Source of the DNA: a virus | Reading direction: 5' to 3' (one strand) | DNA length: 20,709 nt | Virus record (IMG/VR): IMGVR_UViG_3300025769_001071 | Coordinates: 1-20,709 of that record | Shown: piece after piece, positions 6,179 through 11,875 of the stretch | Layout: the number at the start of each line of letters is the position of its first letter | Numbering within the stretch: the stretch's first letter is position 1 | Translations under genes and position numbers: made by a program | Notes under the pieces: generated by a model | Told to the model about the DNA's origin: nothing | The model's input: only the letters and a program-made list of their open reading frames with translations | The model's database searches: none

Positions 6179-6571
6179 TCATTGGTCGTCCAGACCCAGA
6201 AATTCATTACACGCATCAACCACCCTCATGCCGATATACATGCTCTCGCTGGTCACTCCGTCACGAACAGTCGTGCATTTCGTTATGATGCAGTTTCCAA
6301 CGTCAATGTGCTGGCTTGGGTTGGTGTCGTGTTCTGCCACCATCAGGCACACCTCACAGCCTGCGGCGACTAGGTTTTGGATTAGGTAGCGAAGCATCCT
6401 TCGCTGGCCTTCGGGCATGGATGCCCCAACGCCCTTGAGTTCACCCAGCACATACTTTTTACCCTTAAGGTCATAGATAAAATCTATGTCTGTCGGCGTG
6501 TAACCGTTGAGGACTAGGTTGGTGTAGTCCTTCACCTGCCCAGCCCGTAGAGGCCATTTGATTAACGTCAT
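6179..6571 (-). CDS. Small PD-(D/E)XK-like protein, first gene of the recombination operon
   Basis: This 130-residue protein shows a likely nuclease core: Asp28/Asp30 in YTPTDIDFIYD, then Glu44 and Lys46 in KYVLGELKG, followed by Gln56 in PEGQRRML. This is the D...ExK arrangement of small resolvase-type or restriction-like enzymes, comparable in layout to T7 endonuclease I. The second half has a beta-alpha pattern (CEVCLMVAEHD) that fits the fold. ATG 6571 is chosen because AAGGAG lies 6 bases upstream. A junction-resolving or end-processing role is plausible but unproven. Confidence 0.65.
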   Translation of the reverse strand: MTLIKWPLRAGQVKDYTNLVLNGYTPTDIDFIYDLKGKKYVLGELKGVGASMPEGQRRMLRYLIQNLVAAGCEVCLMVAEHDTNPSQHIDVGNCIITKCTTVRDGVTSESMYIGMRVVDACNEFLGLDDQ

Positions 6572-6600
6572 GGTGTTCTCCTTGATTCCTTGCAGATGCA

Positions 6601-6629
6601 GTTCTAGCATCTTTTTGCAGCCTTGACAA
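6601..6629 (-). promoter_or_regulatory. Promoter of the leftward recombination operon
   Basis: Read on the minus strand, TTGTCA (6629-6624) and TAGAAC (6606-6601) are separated by exactly 17 bases and resemble sigma70 -35 and -10 boxes (5 of 6 and 4 of 6 matches). Transcription would start near 6594, about 20 bases before the first ATG at 6571. Confidence 0.55.
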
Positions 6630-6651
6630 TGCTTTCACGGGATGATACGTC
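6623..6651 (+). promoter_or_regulatory. Possible promoter of the rightward regulator/replication operon
   Basis: TTGACA at 6623-6628 is a perfect -35 hexamer and overlaps the -35 of the leftward promoter by five bases. The -10 is weak: candidates are TACGTC (6646-6651, 17-base spacer) or GATACG (6644-6649, 15-base spacer). A weak -10 would suit an activated promoter. The gene start at 6679 has an AAGGAG site upstream. Confidence 0.35.
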
Positions 6652-6678
6652 TGGTGCATCTGAAAGAAGGAGAAACAG

Positions 6679-6900
6679 ATGTCTTATCAAAATACGAAAC
6701 TTGGTGAGTGGTGTGAACTCAAAGGCATATCAAGCTATGAGTTGGGGCGACGTTGCAACGTCACGCAATCGTGCGCCTTTAGGTGGATGACTGGCGAGAC
6801 TCGCCCAGACTGGGGGCACATACCGCTCATAACTCAGGCGACTGAGGGCGCTATTACCGCAAACGACTTTGTGCCAAGTGCCGAAAATGTCGAAGCGTAG
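6679..6900 (+). CDS. Cro/CI-like helix-turn-helix regulator
   Basis: This 73-residue protein is a small HTH DNA-binding protein. Helices 2 and 3 correspond to SSYELGRRCNVT and QSCAFRWMTGE (about 18-40), followed by RPDWGHIPLITQATEGAITANDF, a pattern seen in Cro- and YdaS-like phage regulators. It is the first rightward gene beside a divergent promoter region, the usual place of an early switch regulator, so it probably binds there and balances leftward recombination against rightward replication. It has an AAGGAG ribosome binding site and overlaps the next gene. Confidence 0.8.
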   Translation: MSYQNTKLGEWCELKGISSYELGRRCNVTQSCAFRWMTGETRPDWGHIPLITQATEGAITANDFVPSAENVEA

Positions 6901-7327
6901 CAGAGACAAGGGTGCCGCTTTTGAAAGAACTTGCATAGCGGAACTTCGGGAAATTTTGGGCGATGCTTTGGTATCACAAAGCGTGCGCCGCAACCTGTCT
7001 CAATTCCAAGAGGTAGACCTTCCCGACATAACTTTGGAGCCGTTCTGTATTGAGTGTAAGCGTTATGCAAAAGGCAGTTGGTACCAGAAAGACTGGCTGG
7101 AGCAGTGCAATCGCGCTGCCGAAAAAATGAATATGATACCAGTTTTAATTTGGAAATACGACAGGCTTCCAATACGGGTGACGCTGCCTATTTTTGCGGT
7201 CAACAGCGAGTGGGCGGTCGGGCGTTCAGACCAATATTCTTGGCCTGTTTCTGGCAATGCCATGATACCCGTGACATTCACCACGCTGGAGGATGCTTGC
7301 AGTGTGATGCGTGAGTGGCTTGTATGA
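6887..7327 (+). CDS. PD-(D/E)XK nuclease, phage resolvase-like
   Basis: This 146-residue protein has a clear nuclease motif set: Glu13 in KGAAFERT, Asp47 in DLPDI, Glu56 and Lys58 in FCIECKRY, and Gln73 in WLEQCNRAA, followed by strands with IPVLIWKYD. The pattern is that of archaeal Holliday-junction-resolvase-like and related phage nucleases. ATG 6887 is chosen over an upstream TTG at 6869; it overlaps the regulator gene by 14 bases. It lies directly before the replication initiator, where it could resolve branched replication intermediates. The fold is fairly certain; the substrate is not. Confidence 0.75.
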   Translation: MSKRSRDKGAAFERTCIAELREILGDALVSQSVRRNLSQFQEVDLPDITLEPFCIECKRYAKGSWYQKDWLEQCNRAAEKMNMIPVLIWKYDRLPIRVTLPIFAVNSEWAVGRSDQYSWPVSGNAMIPVTFTTLEDACSVMREWLV

Positions 7328-7773
7328 GTTTCAGGCTGGTCGAAAGTGCCTTCGATGCACCCGTGGCAGACCCACAAGCCAAGCTGGTTTTGTTGGCTAT
7401 TGCCCGTCACGCAGACGAGCGCGGTTCGTGCTATCCATCAGCCGCACGCTTGATGGTAGTGACGGGACTGAGCAAGGCATCGGTGTACCGCAAGATAGGC
7501 TACCTTGAAAAGCATGGCTTTATTCGAGTTAGGCGCAGGTGGGGCACGGGCAAAAACACAAGCAATTTATATCATCTCTTGTTGTCTCAGGCCGAGACTA
7601 AACAGTCTCTGTGTGAGACTAAAGTGTCTCAGGGTGAGCCACTAATAAGTCAAGAACCTATCAATAATATATCTAGTCATATTAGTGACTCACAGGGAGA
7701 CAACGAAACAAAACAAGACCCGTTTTTAGACTTGGCAAAGAAAGCATTGGAAGGGAAAAATGACACAAAGTAA
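7324..7773 (+). CDS. O-like replication initiator with winged helix-turn-helix
   Basis: Residues 1-88 form a winged-helix domain of the HTH_36 / phage replication protein O kind: LVLLAIARHADERGSCYP (24-41), the HTH LMVVTGLSKASVYRKIGYL (about 46-64), and the wing KHGFIRVRRRWG. The remaining 60 residues are a polar, low-complexity linker and a short helix. As in lambda O, the linker-coding DNA carries repeated palindromes (7584-7701) that look like the binding sites of the protein itself. ATG 7324 overlaps the previous stop (ATGA). The next gene is a possible lambda-P-like partner. A purely regulatory role is possible, but position and iterons favour initiation. Confidence 0.75.
   Translation: MSFRLVESAFDAPVADPQAKLVLLAIARHADERGSCYPSAARLMVVTGLSKASVYRKIGYLEKHGFIRVRRRWGTGKNTSNLYHLLLSQAETKQSLCETKVSQGEPLISQEPINNISSHISDSQGDNETKQDPFLDLAKKALEGKNDTK
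7584..7701 (+). repeat. Iteron cluster A, candidate replication origin
   Basis: Four palindromes of the form GTCTC-N5-GAGAC lie at 7584-7598, 7605-7619, 7626-7640 (right half GAGCC) and 7687-7701 (left half GACTC). The first three start exactly 21 bp apart, i.e. two helical turns. Between the third and fourth lies a 32-base AT-rich spacer flanked by CACTAATA and TATTAGTG, so 7626-7647 and 7680-7701 form a 22-bp inverted repeat with 18 matches. This is iteron plus AT-rich unwinding element architecture inside an O-like gene. Confidence 0.65.
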
Positions 7774-8314
7774 AATGGATTATGAAGGCCGAATGAGCCT
7801 ATGTCGCACAAAATTCGCGGCGAACATGGCGACACTATACGCGCCACACGTTGCGCTTAGAGACAATCCAGAGGGCGCGAAGCTATACCTTCAGGAAATT
7901 TGCGAAGCCATAAACAGCAATATGCCCAGCGATATTAACAGCGAATTATATACAGAATATCTGCGTAAAATATGGCGGGGCGTAATTGGCGAACACACTA
8001 GCCGCTATTGGTTCCCGCTTAATTTAATCGTGAAACACTCGAAACAAGTGGCGCGTGAACACCACCAGAGAAATAGAACACCTGCAAGCTATATCCCGCA
8101 AGGGCAGCAACAGGCCGATGATATTCGCACAAAGGGTGGAAACTGGACGGTCGAAGGCGCACGGGCGGCAATCACCAAAACACAAGCCGAAATAGATTCG
8201 GGTGCCCTGCCTGTCAATATTGGCAACATGCTATTAAAGATACCTCAAAAGGCTTTAGAGCGTCTTACAGAGGCAAACAGGGGTGACGATATACCAGACC
8301 TAGGCGATTTATAA
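7760..8314 (+). CDS. Putative replication accessory protein
   Basis: This 184-residue protein overlaps the initiator gene by 14 bases and has a good AAGGG site before its ATG. It is soluble and mostly helical. Its N-terminal part includes ATLYAPHVALRDNPEGAKLY and a YLRKIWRGVIGEHTSRYWFP segment; the C-terminus ends in DDIPDLGDL. No ATPase motif is visible. Position directly after an O-like gene is where lambda-type phages place their helicase loader (P), so a loader role is a reasonable guess. The acidic tail weakly recalls an SSB tip. No sequence family recognised. Confidence 0.65.
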   Translation: MTQSKMDYEGRMSLCRTKFAANMATLYAPHVALRDNPEGAKLYLQEICEAINSNMPSDINSELYTEYLRKIWRGVIGEHTSRYWFPLNLIVKHSKQVAREHHQRNRTPASYIPQGQQQADDIRTKGGNWTVEGARAAITKTQAEIDSGALPVNIGNMLLKIPQKALERLTEANRGDDIPDLGDL

Positions 8315-8355
8315 AAACGCCTGTAAGGTGCCTGTGAGGGCTTTTAAGGGCTATG

Positions 8356-8386
8356 CAATAAAAAGGGGCGACCCGAAGGCCGCCCC
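8356..8386 (-). terminator. Intrinsic terminator of the accessory operon
   Basis: On the minus strand a 9-bp GC-rich stem (GGGGCGGCC with GGTCGCCCC, one G-U pair) closes on a TTCG tetraloop and is followed at once by TTTTTATTG. It lies downstream of the last minus-strand gene (ending at 8411). Confidence 0.8.
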
Positions 8387-8387
8387 G

Positions 8388-8425
8388 ATAAGACGTAAAG
8401 GGAAAACGTCTTATGTGTTTTGTTG
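8388..8425 (+). terminator. Probable terminator of the replication operon
   Basis: ATAAGACGT (8388-8396) and ACGTCTTAT (8406-8414) form a perfect 9-bp stem with a 9-base loop, followed on the plus strand by the T-rich GTGTTTTGTTG. It overlaps the stop codon of the opposing gene and sits back to back with the minus-strand terminator. Confidence 0.6.
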
Positions 8426-8620
8426 TCTCCGCAGATATGCGGGTTGGTCTATATGGTGTTCATCATATAGCCAGTGGCCTATGTTTCTCCCGCCACAATT
8501 TGTTATAAGCCGCACGGTCACTTTTGGGGGGCGTGACGTTTTGTGTACGTATAAATGCGCCCCGCCATAAATGGCGATAAATAAAAACAAACTAAGCATA
8601 ATTGCAAAAACTATAAACAT
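8411..8620 (-). CDS. Small membrane protein of the accessory block
   Basis: The 69-residue protein begins with one hydrophobic segment (FIVFAIMLSLFLFIAIYGG, residues 2-20), then a basic, soluble tail with HKTSRPPK and WLYDEHHID. It is likely anchored in the inner membrane. Its ribosome binding site and start (AAGGATAAACAATG) are the same as those of the gene before it, with the upstream stop TAA inside the site. It is the last gene of the block. Such small membrane proteins near ArdC may serve superinfection exclusion or anti-defence, but there is no direct evidence. Confidence 0.6.
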   Translation of the reverse strand: MFIVFAIMLSLFLFIAIYGGAHLYVHKTSRPPKVTVRLITNCGGRNIGHWLYDEHHIDQPAYLRRQQNT

Positions 8621-8623
8621 TGT

Positions 8624-8896
8624 TTATCCTTCCCCGTTTTCTGGTAATTTCACGATAACAGCACGCCATGTGCTATCAACCTTTTCAAGCAATCCGCGCC
8701 TAATTAAGCCTTGTATGGGCTGGCTTTTTGCAGTGGAACATTTAATCCCATTGTCTTTGCAATGCTTCCTGAAATACTCAAAAATGTTATTTCCGTACCT
8801 ATCCATTCCATATTCGCTTGTATAAAAGGCGGCTTTCCCGTTTCCTTCCTTCACAATGTCCAAAATGACTTGCTGTTCATATGTTAAATTTGTCAT
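8624..8896 (-). CDS. Winged-helix-like small protein of unknown function
   Basis: This 90-residue protein starts at the ATG of an AAGGATAAACAATG site that also contains the previous stop. Its layout, an N-terminal helix (LTYEQQVILDIVKEG), a middle helical region with EYFRKHCKD, and IQGLIRRGLLEKVDSTW ending in strands (RAVIVKLP), resembles a winged-helix fold, where GLLEK followed by strands forms the wing. It could be a regulator of the accessory operon. No family is recognised. Confidence 0.6.
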   Translation of the reverse strand: MTNLTYEQQVILDIVKEGNGKAAFYTSEYGMDRYGNNIFEYFRKHCKDNGIKCSTAKSQPIQGLIRRGLLEKVDSTWRAVIVKLPENGEG

Positions 8897-8899
8897 TGT

Positions 8900-9070
8900 T
8901 TATCCTTTCCAAAATTTCACTAATCCAACCACAAGCAGGGTGGTGCCCAAATAGCCCATCCCATTGCTTGTGTGGTCTGATATCGGGGCGATACCTTCCA
9001 GACCTGCGATAGCCAGTCCGACAAAAGCAAAGCCCAAATATAAAAAACAAATTGAATAAATATTTTTCAC
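8900..9070 (-). CDS. Two-helix small membrane protein (56 aa)
   Basis: The frame is open to 9097, but GTG 9070 is preferred because AAGGA stands 7 bases before it, as in the two following genes; the upstream residues would be the site itself read as codons. The product has two hydrophobic segments (about 4-23, containing FLYLGFAFVGLAIAG, and about 38-52, GYLGTTLLVVGLV) with a short loop, ending in KFWKG. It is probably an inner-membrane hairpin. Function unknown; the context is the ArdC accessory block. Confidence 0.55.
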   Translation of the reverse strand: MKNIYSICFLYLGFAFVGLAIAGLEGIAPISDHTSNGMGYLGTTLLVVGLVKFWKG

Positions 9071-9090
9071 TGTCTTATCCTTCCTTAAAA

Positions 9091-9291
9091 TTAGCAAAAC
9101 TTAGGGTTGTGTGTTCGGGTGTTTCTAATTTGCATAAACCGCACATAATCCAAAAACCCGCGCTGATATGGGCTATCGGGCGGGTCAAACTTAAAACTAT
9201 CAACCGCCAGCGTTATATCTAATTCACCCGCTTCATGCTCGCGCCTAGCGTCATGCCAGCCTTGCCCGTGTTGTACTTCATCCCTTGTCAT
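9091..9291 (-). CDS. Small protein of unknown function (66 aa)
   Basis: ATG 9291 is chosen; it follows the stop of the Cys-rich protein at 9296, with AAGGG about 11 bases upstream. The open frame up to 9342 would overlap that gene. The product is soluble and includes QGWHDARREHEAGE and a C-terminal YQRGFLDYVRFMQIRN. The spacing of Trp, His, Arg and Tyr suggests a real, compact protein, but no family is recognised. It belongs to the ArdC accessory operon. Confidence 0.6.
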   Translation of the reverse strand: MTRDEVQHGQGWHDARREHEAGELDITLAVDSFKFDPPDSPYQRGFLDYVRFMQIRNTRTHNPKFC

Positions 9292-9295
9292 TGCT

Positions 9296-10024
9296 TTAAT
9301 TTCCCTTCGCAATTGTATCGGCTTTTTTCGTTCTAAAACCATGAGCAGGAAAGCCGATTATAGCCCTGCGGTTTTGGTTTTGACATAGGCCACAATTGGC
9401 GCAATTGACAACGTCAATAAACGTAGCAGGGCAAACGGTAACGCGCCGCCCTTTAGGTGTTTGTTTAGGCAATTGAGAAACTCGCGCCTTGTATTCTTGC
9501 AAGCTTTCCTTTTTGCCGCGCCCGTATTCGGCGGGCAATACCGACACAACGGGCGCAATATCTTGCGCCGCCAATGCGTCGGCATGGGCTAGGTTATTAG
9601 CTGACAAATTGACGGTAAAGCCGCCAGCGTTTGCCGCCCGTACCGCTTCGCGGTTTTCGGCGTGGTTTAGCGTGTTGTGGTGCGTATATGTAAACCCGCG
9701 CTTGCCCTTGTTTGCTTTTGTCAATTCGGCAAGTTTTGGCGCGTCAATTGTCACCCCGTCGCTTTGCAAATCGCCTGCCACGTTATGCCGCCACAACGCG
9801 CCCTTTATTATTTTTGTTTTAACCGCGCCGATAAATTCTTGCCATTGCAAGCCCATTTCGCCGCCCGTAATTTTGCGCCAATTTATAGCGGTTGCGCCGC
9901 CATCGGCATAGCAACCCGCGCCCTTTAAAGGGCAGTCATTAGGGCATGACTTTGCACTGGTCATGGTGGTTGATATTGCGCCCGTTTTTCGATTGCGGCT
10001 TGTTTGCGTAAATTGTGTAAACAT
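9296..10024 (-). CDS. Cys-rich Gp88/DUF7227-like protein
   Basis: This 242-residue protein begins TSRNRKTG...TT and has two cysteine clusters: Cys27, Cys31 and Cys38 (SCPNDCPLKGAGCYA), and Cys198, Cys208, Cys211 and Cys214 (ending NCANCGLCQ). Between them lies HHNTLNHAENREAVRAA and a beta-rich core. Conserved phage and plasmid proteins annotated as gene-product-88 or DUF7227 share this opening. The cluster spacing suggests bound zinc or an iron-sulphur centre; it is not the CxxxCxxC of radical SAM enzymes in its usual form. ATG 10024 has GGGG 6 bases upstream. It follows ArdC in the same operon, so an anti-defence or DNA-transfer role is possible, yet unproven. Confidence 0.65.
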   Translation of the reverse strand: MFTQFTQTSRNRKTGAISTTMTSAKSCPNDCPLKGAGCYADGGATAINWRKITGGEMGLQWQEFIGAVKTKIIKGALWRHNVAGDLQSDGVTIDAPKLAELTKANKGKRGFTYTHHNTLNHAENREAVRAANAGGFTVNLSANNLAHADALAAQDIAPVVSVLPAEYGRGKKESLQEYKARVSQLPKQTPKGRRVTVCPATFIDVVNCANCGLCQNQNRRAIIGFPAHGFRTKKADTIAKGN

Positions 10025-10044
10025 GTCTTTCCCCTTTGCATATT

Positions 10045-10091
10045 CGGGCAAAATAACCCGTATTATAGGGCACCACATGGGCACCCTATAA
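10045..10091 (-). other. Two hairpins between ArdC and the Cys-rich gene
   Basis: TTATAGGG (10063-10070) and CCCTATAA (10084-10091) form an 8-bp stem, and CGGG (10045-10048) with CCCG (10057-10060) a smaller one. On the minus strand they sit between the ArdC stop and the next start. A TATAAT on the minus strand (10068-10063) lies in the stem, but no matching -35 is clear. They may be an RNA processing or attenuation site. Confidence 0.35.
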
Positions 10092-10097
10092 CGCTGA

Positions 10098-10958
10098 TTA
10101 TTCTGCAGCTATAGCTTGTTCGGCTTGCAATCCCTCTAAATAGTCAACCGCTTTTTGCGCTTGCGACATTGCGCTATAGATAGCCTTATAGTCGTCTGCA
10201 ATGGCTTGCATCCAGCTATTGAGGTATTTTGCATGGTCGGGGGTCGGTTGCTTCTCGACCCCTAATGACATGCAAAGCAAAGCCGCACCACACTCCGCGA
10301 CTAATTCTTCTCGTGCGTATTTTTCCGACCCGAAACTATTTTGCAGGTCACGCTTGCAACGTGTTTCGTGACCCGTCCAGTGTGTCAATTCATGAAGCAG
10401 GGTTGAATAATAACCCGTTGCGCTTTTGAACGTGTCACGCGCTGGCATACCGATATAGTCCAGCGTCGGGTGATAAAATGCGCGACCATCATTTTCGCGG
10501 ATTTGCGCGCCCGTATTTTTTACGAAATTTTCGGCAAATTCGACGGGCACAATATCGGCCTGCTTTTCTTGTTTTGGCATTTCGTAGCCTTCCACTTGCG
10601 CGACATTAAAAACCTTAAAATATCTCCACATGCCGAAACGCTCTTTTTTGCCCGTTTCTTTATTGTCTTTTTCAATCATACTAAAAAAGAAAATATCGCT
10701 TGCTTTTTCGCCCTTGCGAATTTTCGCGCCCTTGCTTGTCCATTGCTTAAAGGTTGCCCAAGCGTTGTGGTCGTAACCACGGGCGCAAGTTAACGCGCCA
10801 AGGTAAAAGCTATTCATACCTCTATAAGGCTTTCCCGATACAAGGTTATAGGCCACGCCCTTACTTGTCCAAGGCTTTGCCCAATCGGTGCCATGTTCAC
10901 GCATCAAATCGATTATTTCGTTTGCAACGGCTTGCATCGCGTCTTTGGTTTTAGTCAT
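10098..10958 (-). CDS. ardC: ArdC-type antirestriction protein
   Basis: This 286-residue protein has the two-domain layout of ArdC. The N-terminal ssDNA-binding ArdC_N/DUF1738 domain shows DWAKPW (25-30), PYRGMNSFYL (44-53) and AWATFKQW (67-73), a pattern typical of that family. The C-terminal zinc-metallopeptidase-like domain has the HELTH motif (189-193) in YYSTLLHELTHWTG, and the downstream EELVAECGAALL helix (about 217-228) that supplies the third metal ligand. ArdC proteins from plasmids protect entering DNA from host restriction. ATG 10958 has AGGGA upstream. It heads an operon of small accessory genes, away from the structural genes. Whether it protects this phage is inference from family knowledge. 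Confidence 0.85.
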   Translation of the reverse strand: MTKTKDAMQAVANEIIDLMREHGTDWAKPWTSKGVAYNLVSGKPYRGMNSFYLGALTCARGYDHNAWATFKQWTSKGAKIRKGEKASDIFFFSMIEKDNKETGKKERFGMWRYFKVFNVAQVEGYEMPKQEKQADIVPVEFAENFVKNTGAQIRENDGRAFYHPTLDYIGMPARDTFKSATGYYSTLLHELTHWTGHETRCKRDLQNSFGSEKYAREELVAECGAALLCMSLGVEKQPTPDHAKYLNSWMQAIADDYKAIYSAMSQAQKAVDYLEGLQAEQAIAAE

Positions 10959-11051
10959 TTGAAAATTCCCTTTTTCTGTTTGCCGCTTTATTGCGACTAA
11001 TCCTTTAAGTAATGCAAGACGGGCATCATTACAAGAAAAAAATAACAGGGC

Positions 11052-11085
11052 TTTACGTTTTTTTTATGTGTGGTATTTTTGCAAC
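11052..11085 (+). promoter_or_regulatory. Candidate promoter P1 upstream of the TerS-like gene
   Basis: TTTACG (11052-11057), a 16-base spacer and TATTTT (11074-11079) resemble sigma70 boxes, with TG in the extended -10 position. The 20-base core ATGTGTGGTATTTTTGCAAC (11066-11085) recurs at 16965-16984 with 18 of 20 bases the same, and more loosely at 11563-11582. Confidence 0.5.
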
Positions 11086-11112
11086 GGTAACAAAAGGATG
11101 GACAATTAAAGT

Positions 11113-11469
11113 ATGACAAAAGCTATTAAAGAGACCCGGGGGCGAAAACCTTATAAGAATGGCGGGCAAGGTGGAGGCTGGCAAAGGCTGTCCAGTCAGC
11201 TTGCGACGGTATTCGATAAGGCTATACAAAAGCACGGGGGGCATGATGCCCTCGCTCAGACCGTTGCCGACGAATTATCAGCGCGCCCCGTCGAGGCTCT
11301 TAGGTTGCTGGCAACGCTAATGCCCAAGAACATAAACGTAAACGCCGAGATATCGCCAAGCGATAGCCTTGCCAGTGCGCTTGCCAATGTACAAGACGCG
11401 CTAGAGCTACAGCGTAGCGAAAACGCCACGGTAATAGAAGCAGAATTTACAGATAAATCAGAGGGTTAG
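11113..11469 (+). CDS. Putative terminase small subunit
   Basis: This 118-residue protein has a basic N-terminus with an AT-hook-like TRGRKP (8-13) and a Gly-rich turn. A helical middle follows (SQLATVFDKAIQKHGG, DALAQTVADELSARPVEAL), with LRLLATLMPKNINV (about 63-76). The last pattern, a helix ending in L-x-x-LMPK, is common to phage TerS-like and DUF5681-like proteins. TerS recognises the packaging site on concatemeric DNA and presents it to the large subunit. The large subunit gene follows after a 410-base control region. The start ATG has AAAGGATGG further upstream, so the site is less than ideal. The call relies on position as much as sequence. Confidence 0.55.
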   Translation: MTKAIKETRGRKPYKNGGQGGGWQRLSSQLATVFDKAIQKHGGHDALAQTVADELSARPVEALRLLATLMPKNINVNAEISPSDSLASALANVQDALELQRSENATVIEAEFTDKSEG

Positions 11470-11562
11470 CCCCAGGTTTAGAATTGTTCTAATTTTAGTT
11501 TGCGATTAGCCCCCCTTAAATTTTCGGGCGGGGGCTGTTATATATTATATATACCCCTCCCT

Positions 11563-11582
11563 ATGTGTGACATATCTGCAAC
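11563..11582 (+). promoter_or_regulatory. Candidate promoter/operator motif P2
   Basis: ATGTGTGACATATCTGCAAC matches the P1 core at 16 of 20 positions, keeping TGTGTG and TGCAAC at the ends. Its -10-like part (CATATC) is weaker than in P1 and P3. It points towards terL. Confidence 0.35.
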
Positions 11583-11649
11583 ACCCCCCCCCTTCGTCCT
11601 CAGAAACGTCAAGGTACCCTAGCCAAAAAATTTCCTGAAATATTCACGA

Positions 11650-11743
11650 GTCTCTGTGTGAGCCACTAATATAATAGATATATTATATATATTACTGACT
11701 TATTAGTGACTCACTGTGAGACTACTAAGTCTCTGTGTGAGAC
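11650..11743 (+). repeat. Iteron cluster B, noncoding mirror of cluster A
   Basis: Three palindromes of GTCTC-N5-GAGAC type lie at 11650-11664 (right half GAGCC), 11708-11722 (left half GACTC) and 11729-11743. The last two start exactly 21 bp apart. A 29-base AT-rich spacer (11672-11700) separates the first from the others, and 11650-11671 and 11701-11722 form a 22-bp inverted repeat with 18 matches. The 15-mer GTCTCTGTGTGAGAC is identical in both clusters, and the layout is cluster A reversed. Confidence 0.65.
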
Positions 11744-11783
11744 TACTTGCCAGTAACACCGCACCTGTGTCATAAATATCACA

Positions 11784-11875
11784 GAGGAGAGTTTGTTTCG
11801 GTTGAGCGTTCTCCTCCTTGTCGCTCCCGATTGGGGGGACGGGTTATTTCCCTTTCCTGTCCCCCCTACAAGGAG
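11784..11875 (+). promoter_or_regulatory. terL leader with sequestered ribosome binding site
   Basis: CTCCTTGT (11814-11821) is the exact complement of ACAAGGAG (11868-11875), which is the terL Shine-Dalgarno site. Between them GGGGGGAC (11833-11840) pairs with GTCCCCCC (11859-11866), so the two would be held together. The competing GAGGAGA (11784-11790) can pair instead with TCTCCTC (11810-11816), freeing the site. Two mutually exclusive folds would control terL translation. Confidence 0.45.

Noticed and set aside
6749-6762. Perfect 14-bp palindrome GACGTTGCAACGTC in the HTH regulator gene
   Set aside because: About one such palindrome is expected by chance in 20 kb, and it is coding; there is no second copy.
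9489-9928. Long plus-strand frames opposite the Cys-rich and ArdC genes
   Set aside because: These are shadows: no ribosome sites, and the opposite strand has clear domain motifs.
11508-11536. GC-rich hairpin after the TerS-like gene as an intrinsic terminator
   Set aside because: The 7-bp stem has a 15-base loop and is followed by GTTATATATT, not a T-tract, so it is listed only within the control region.
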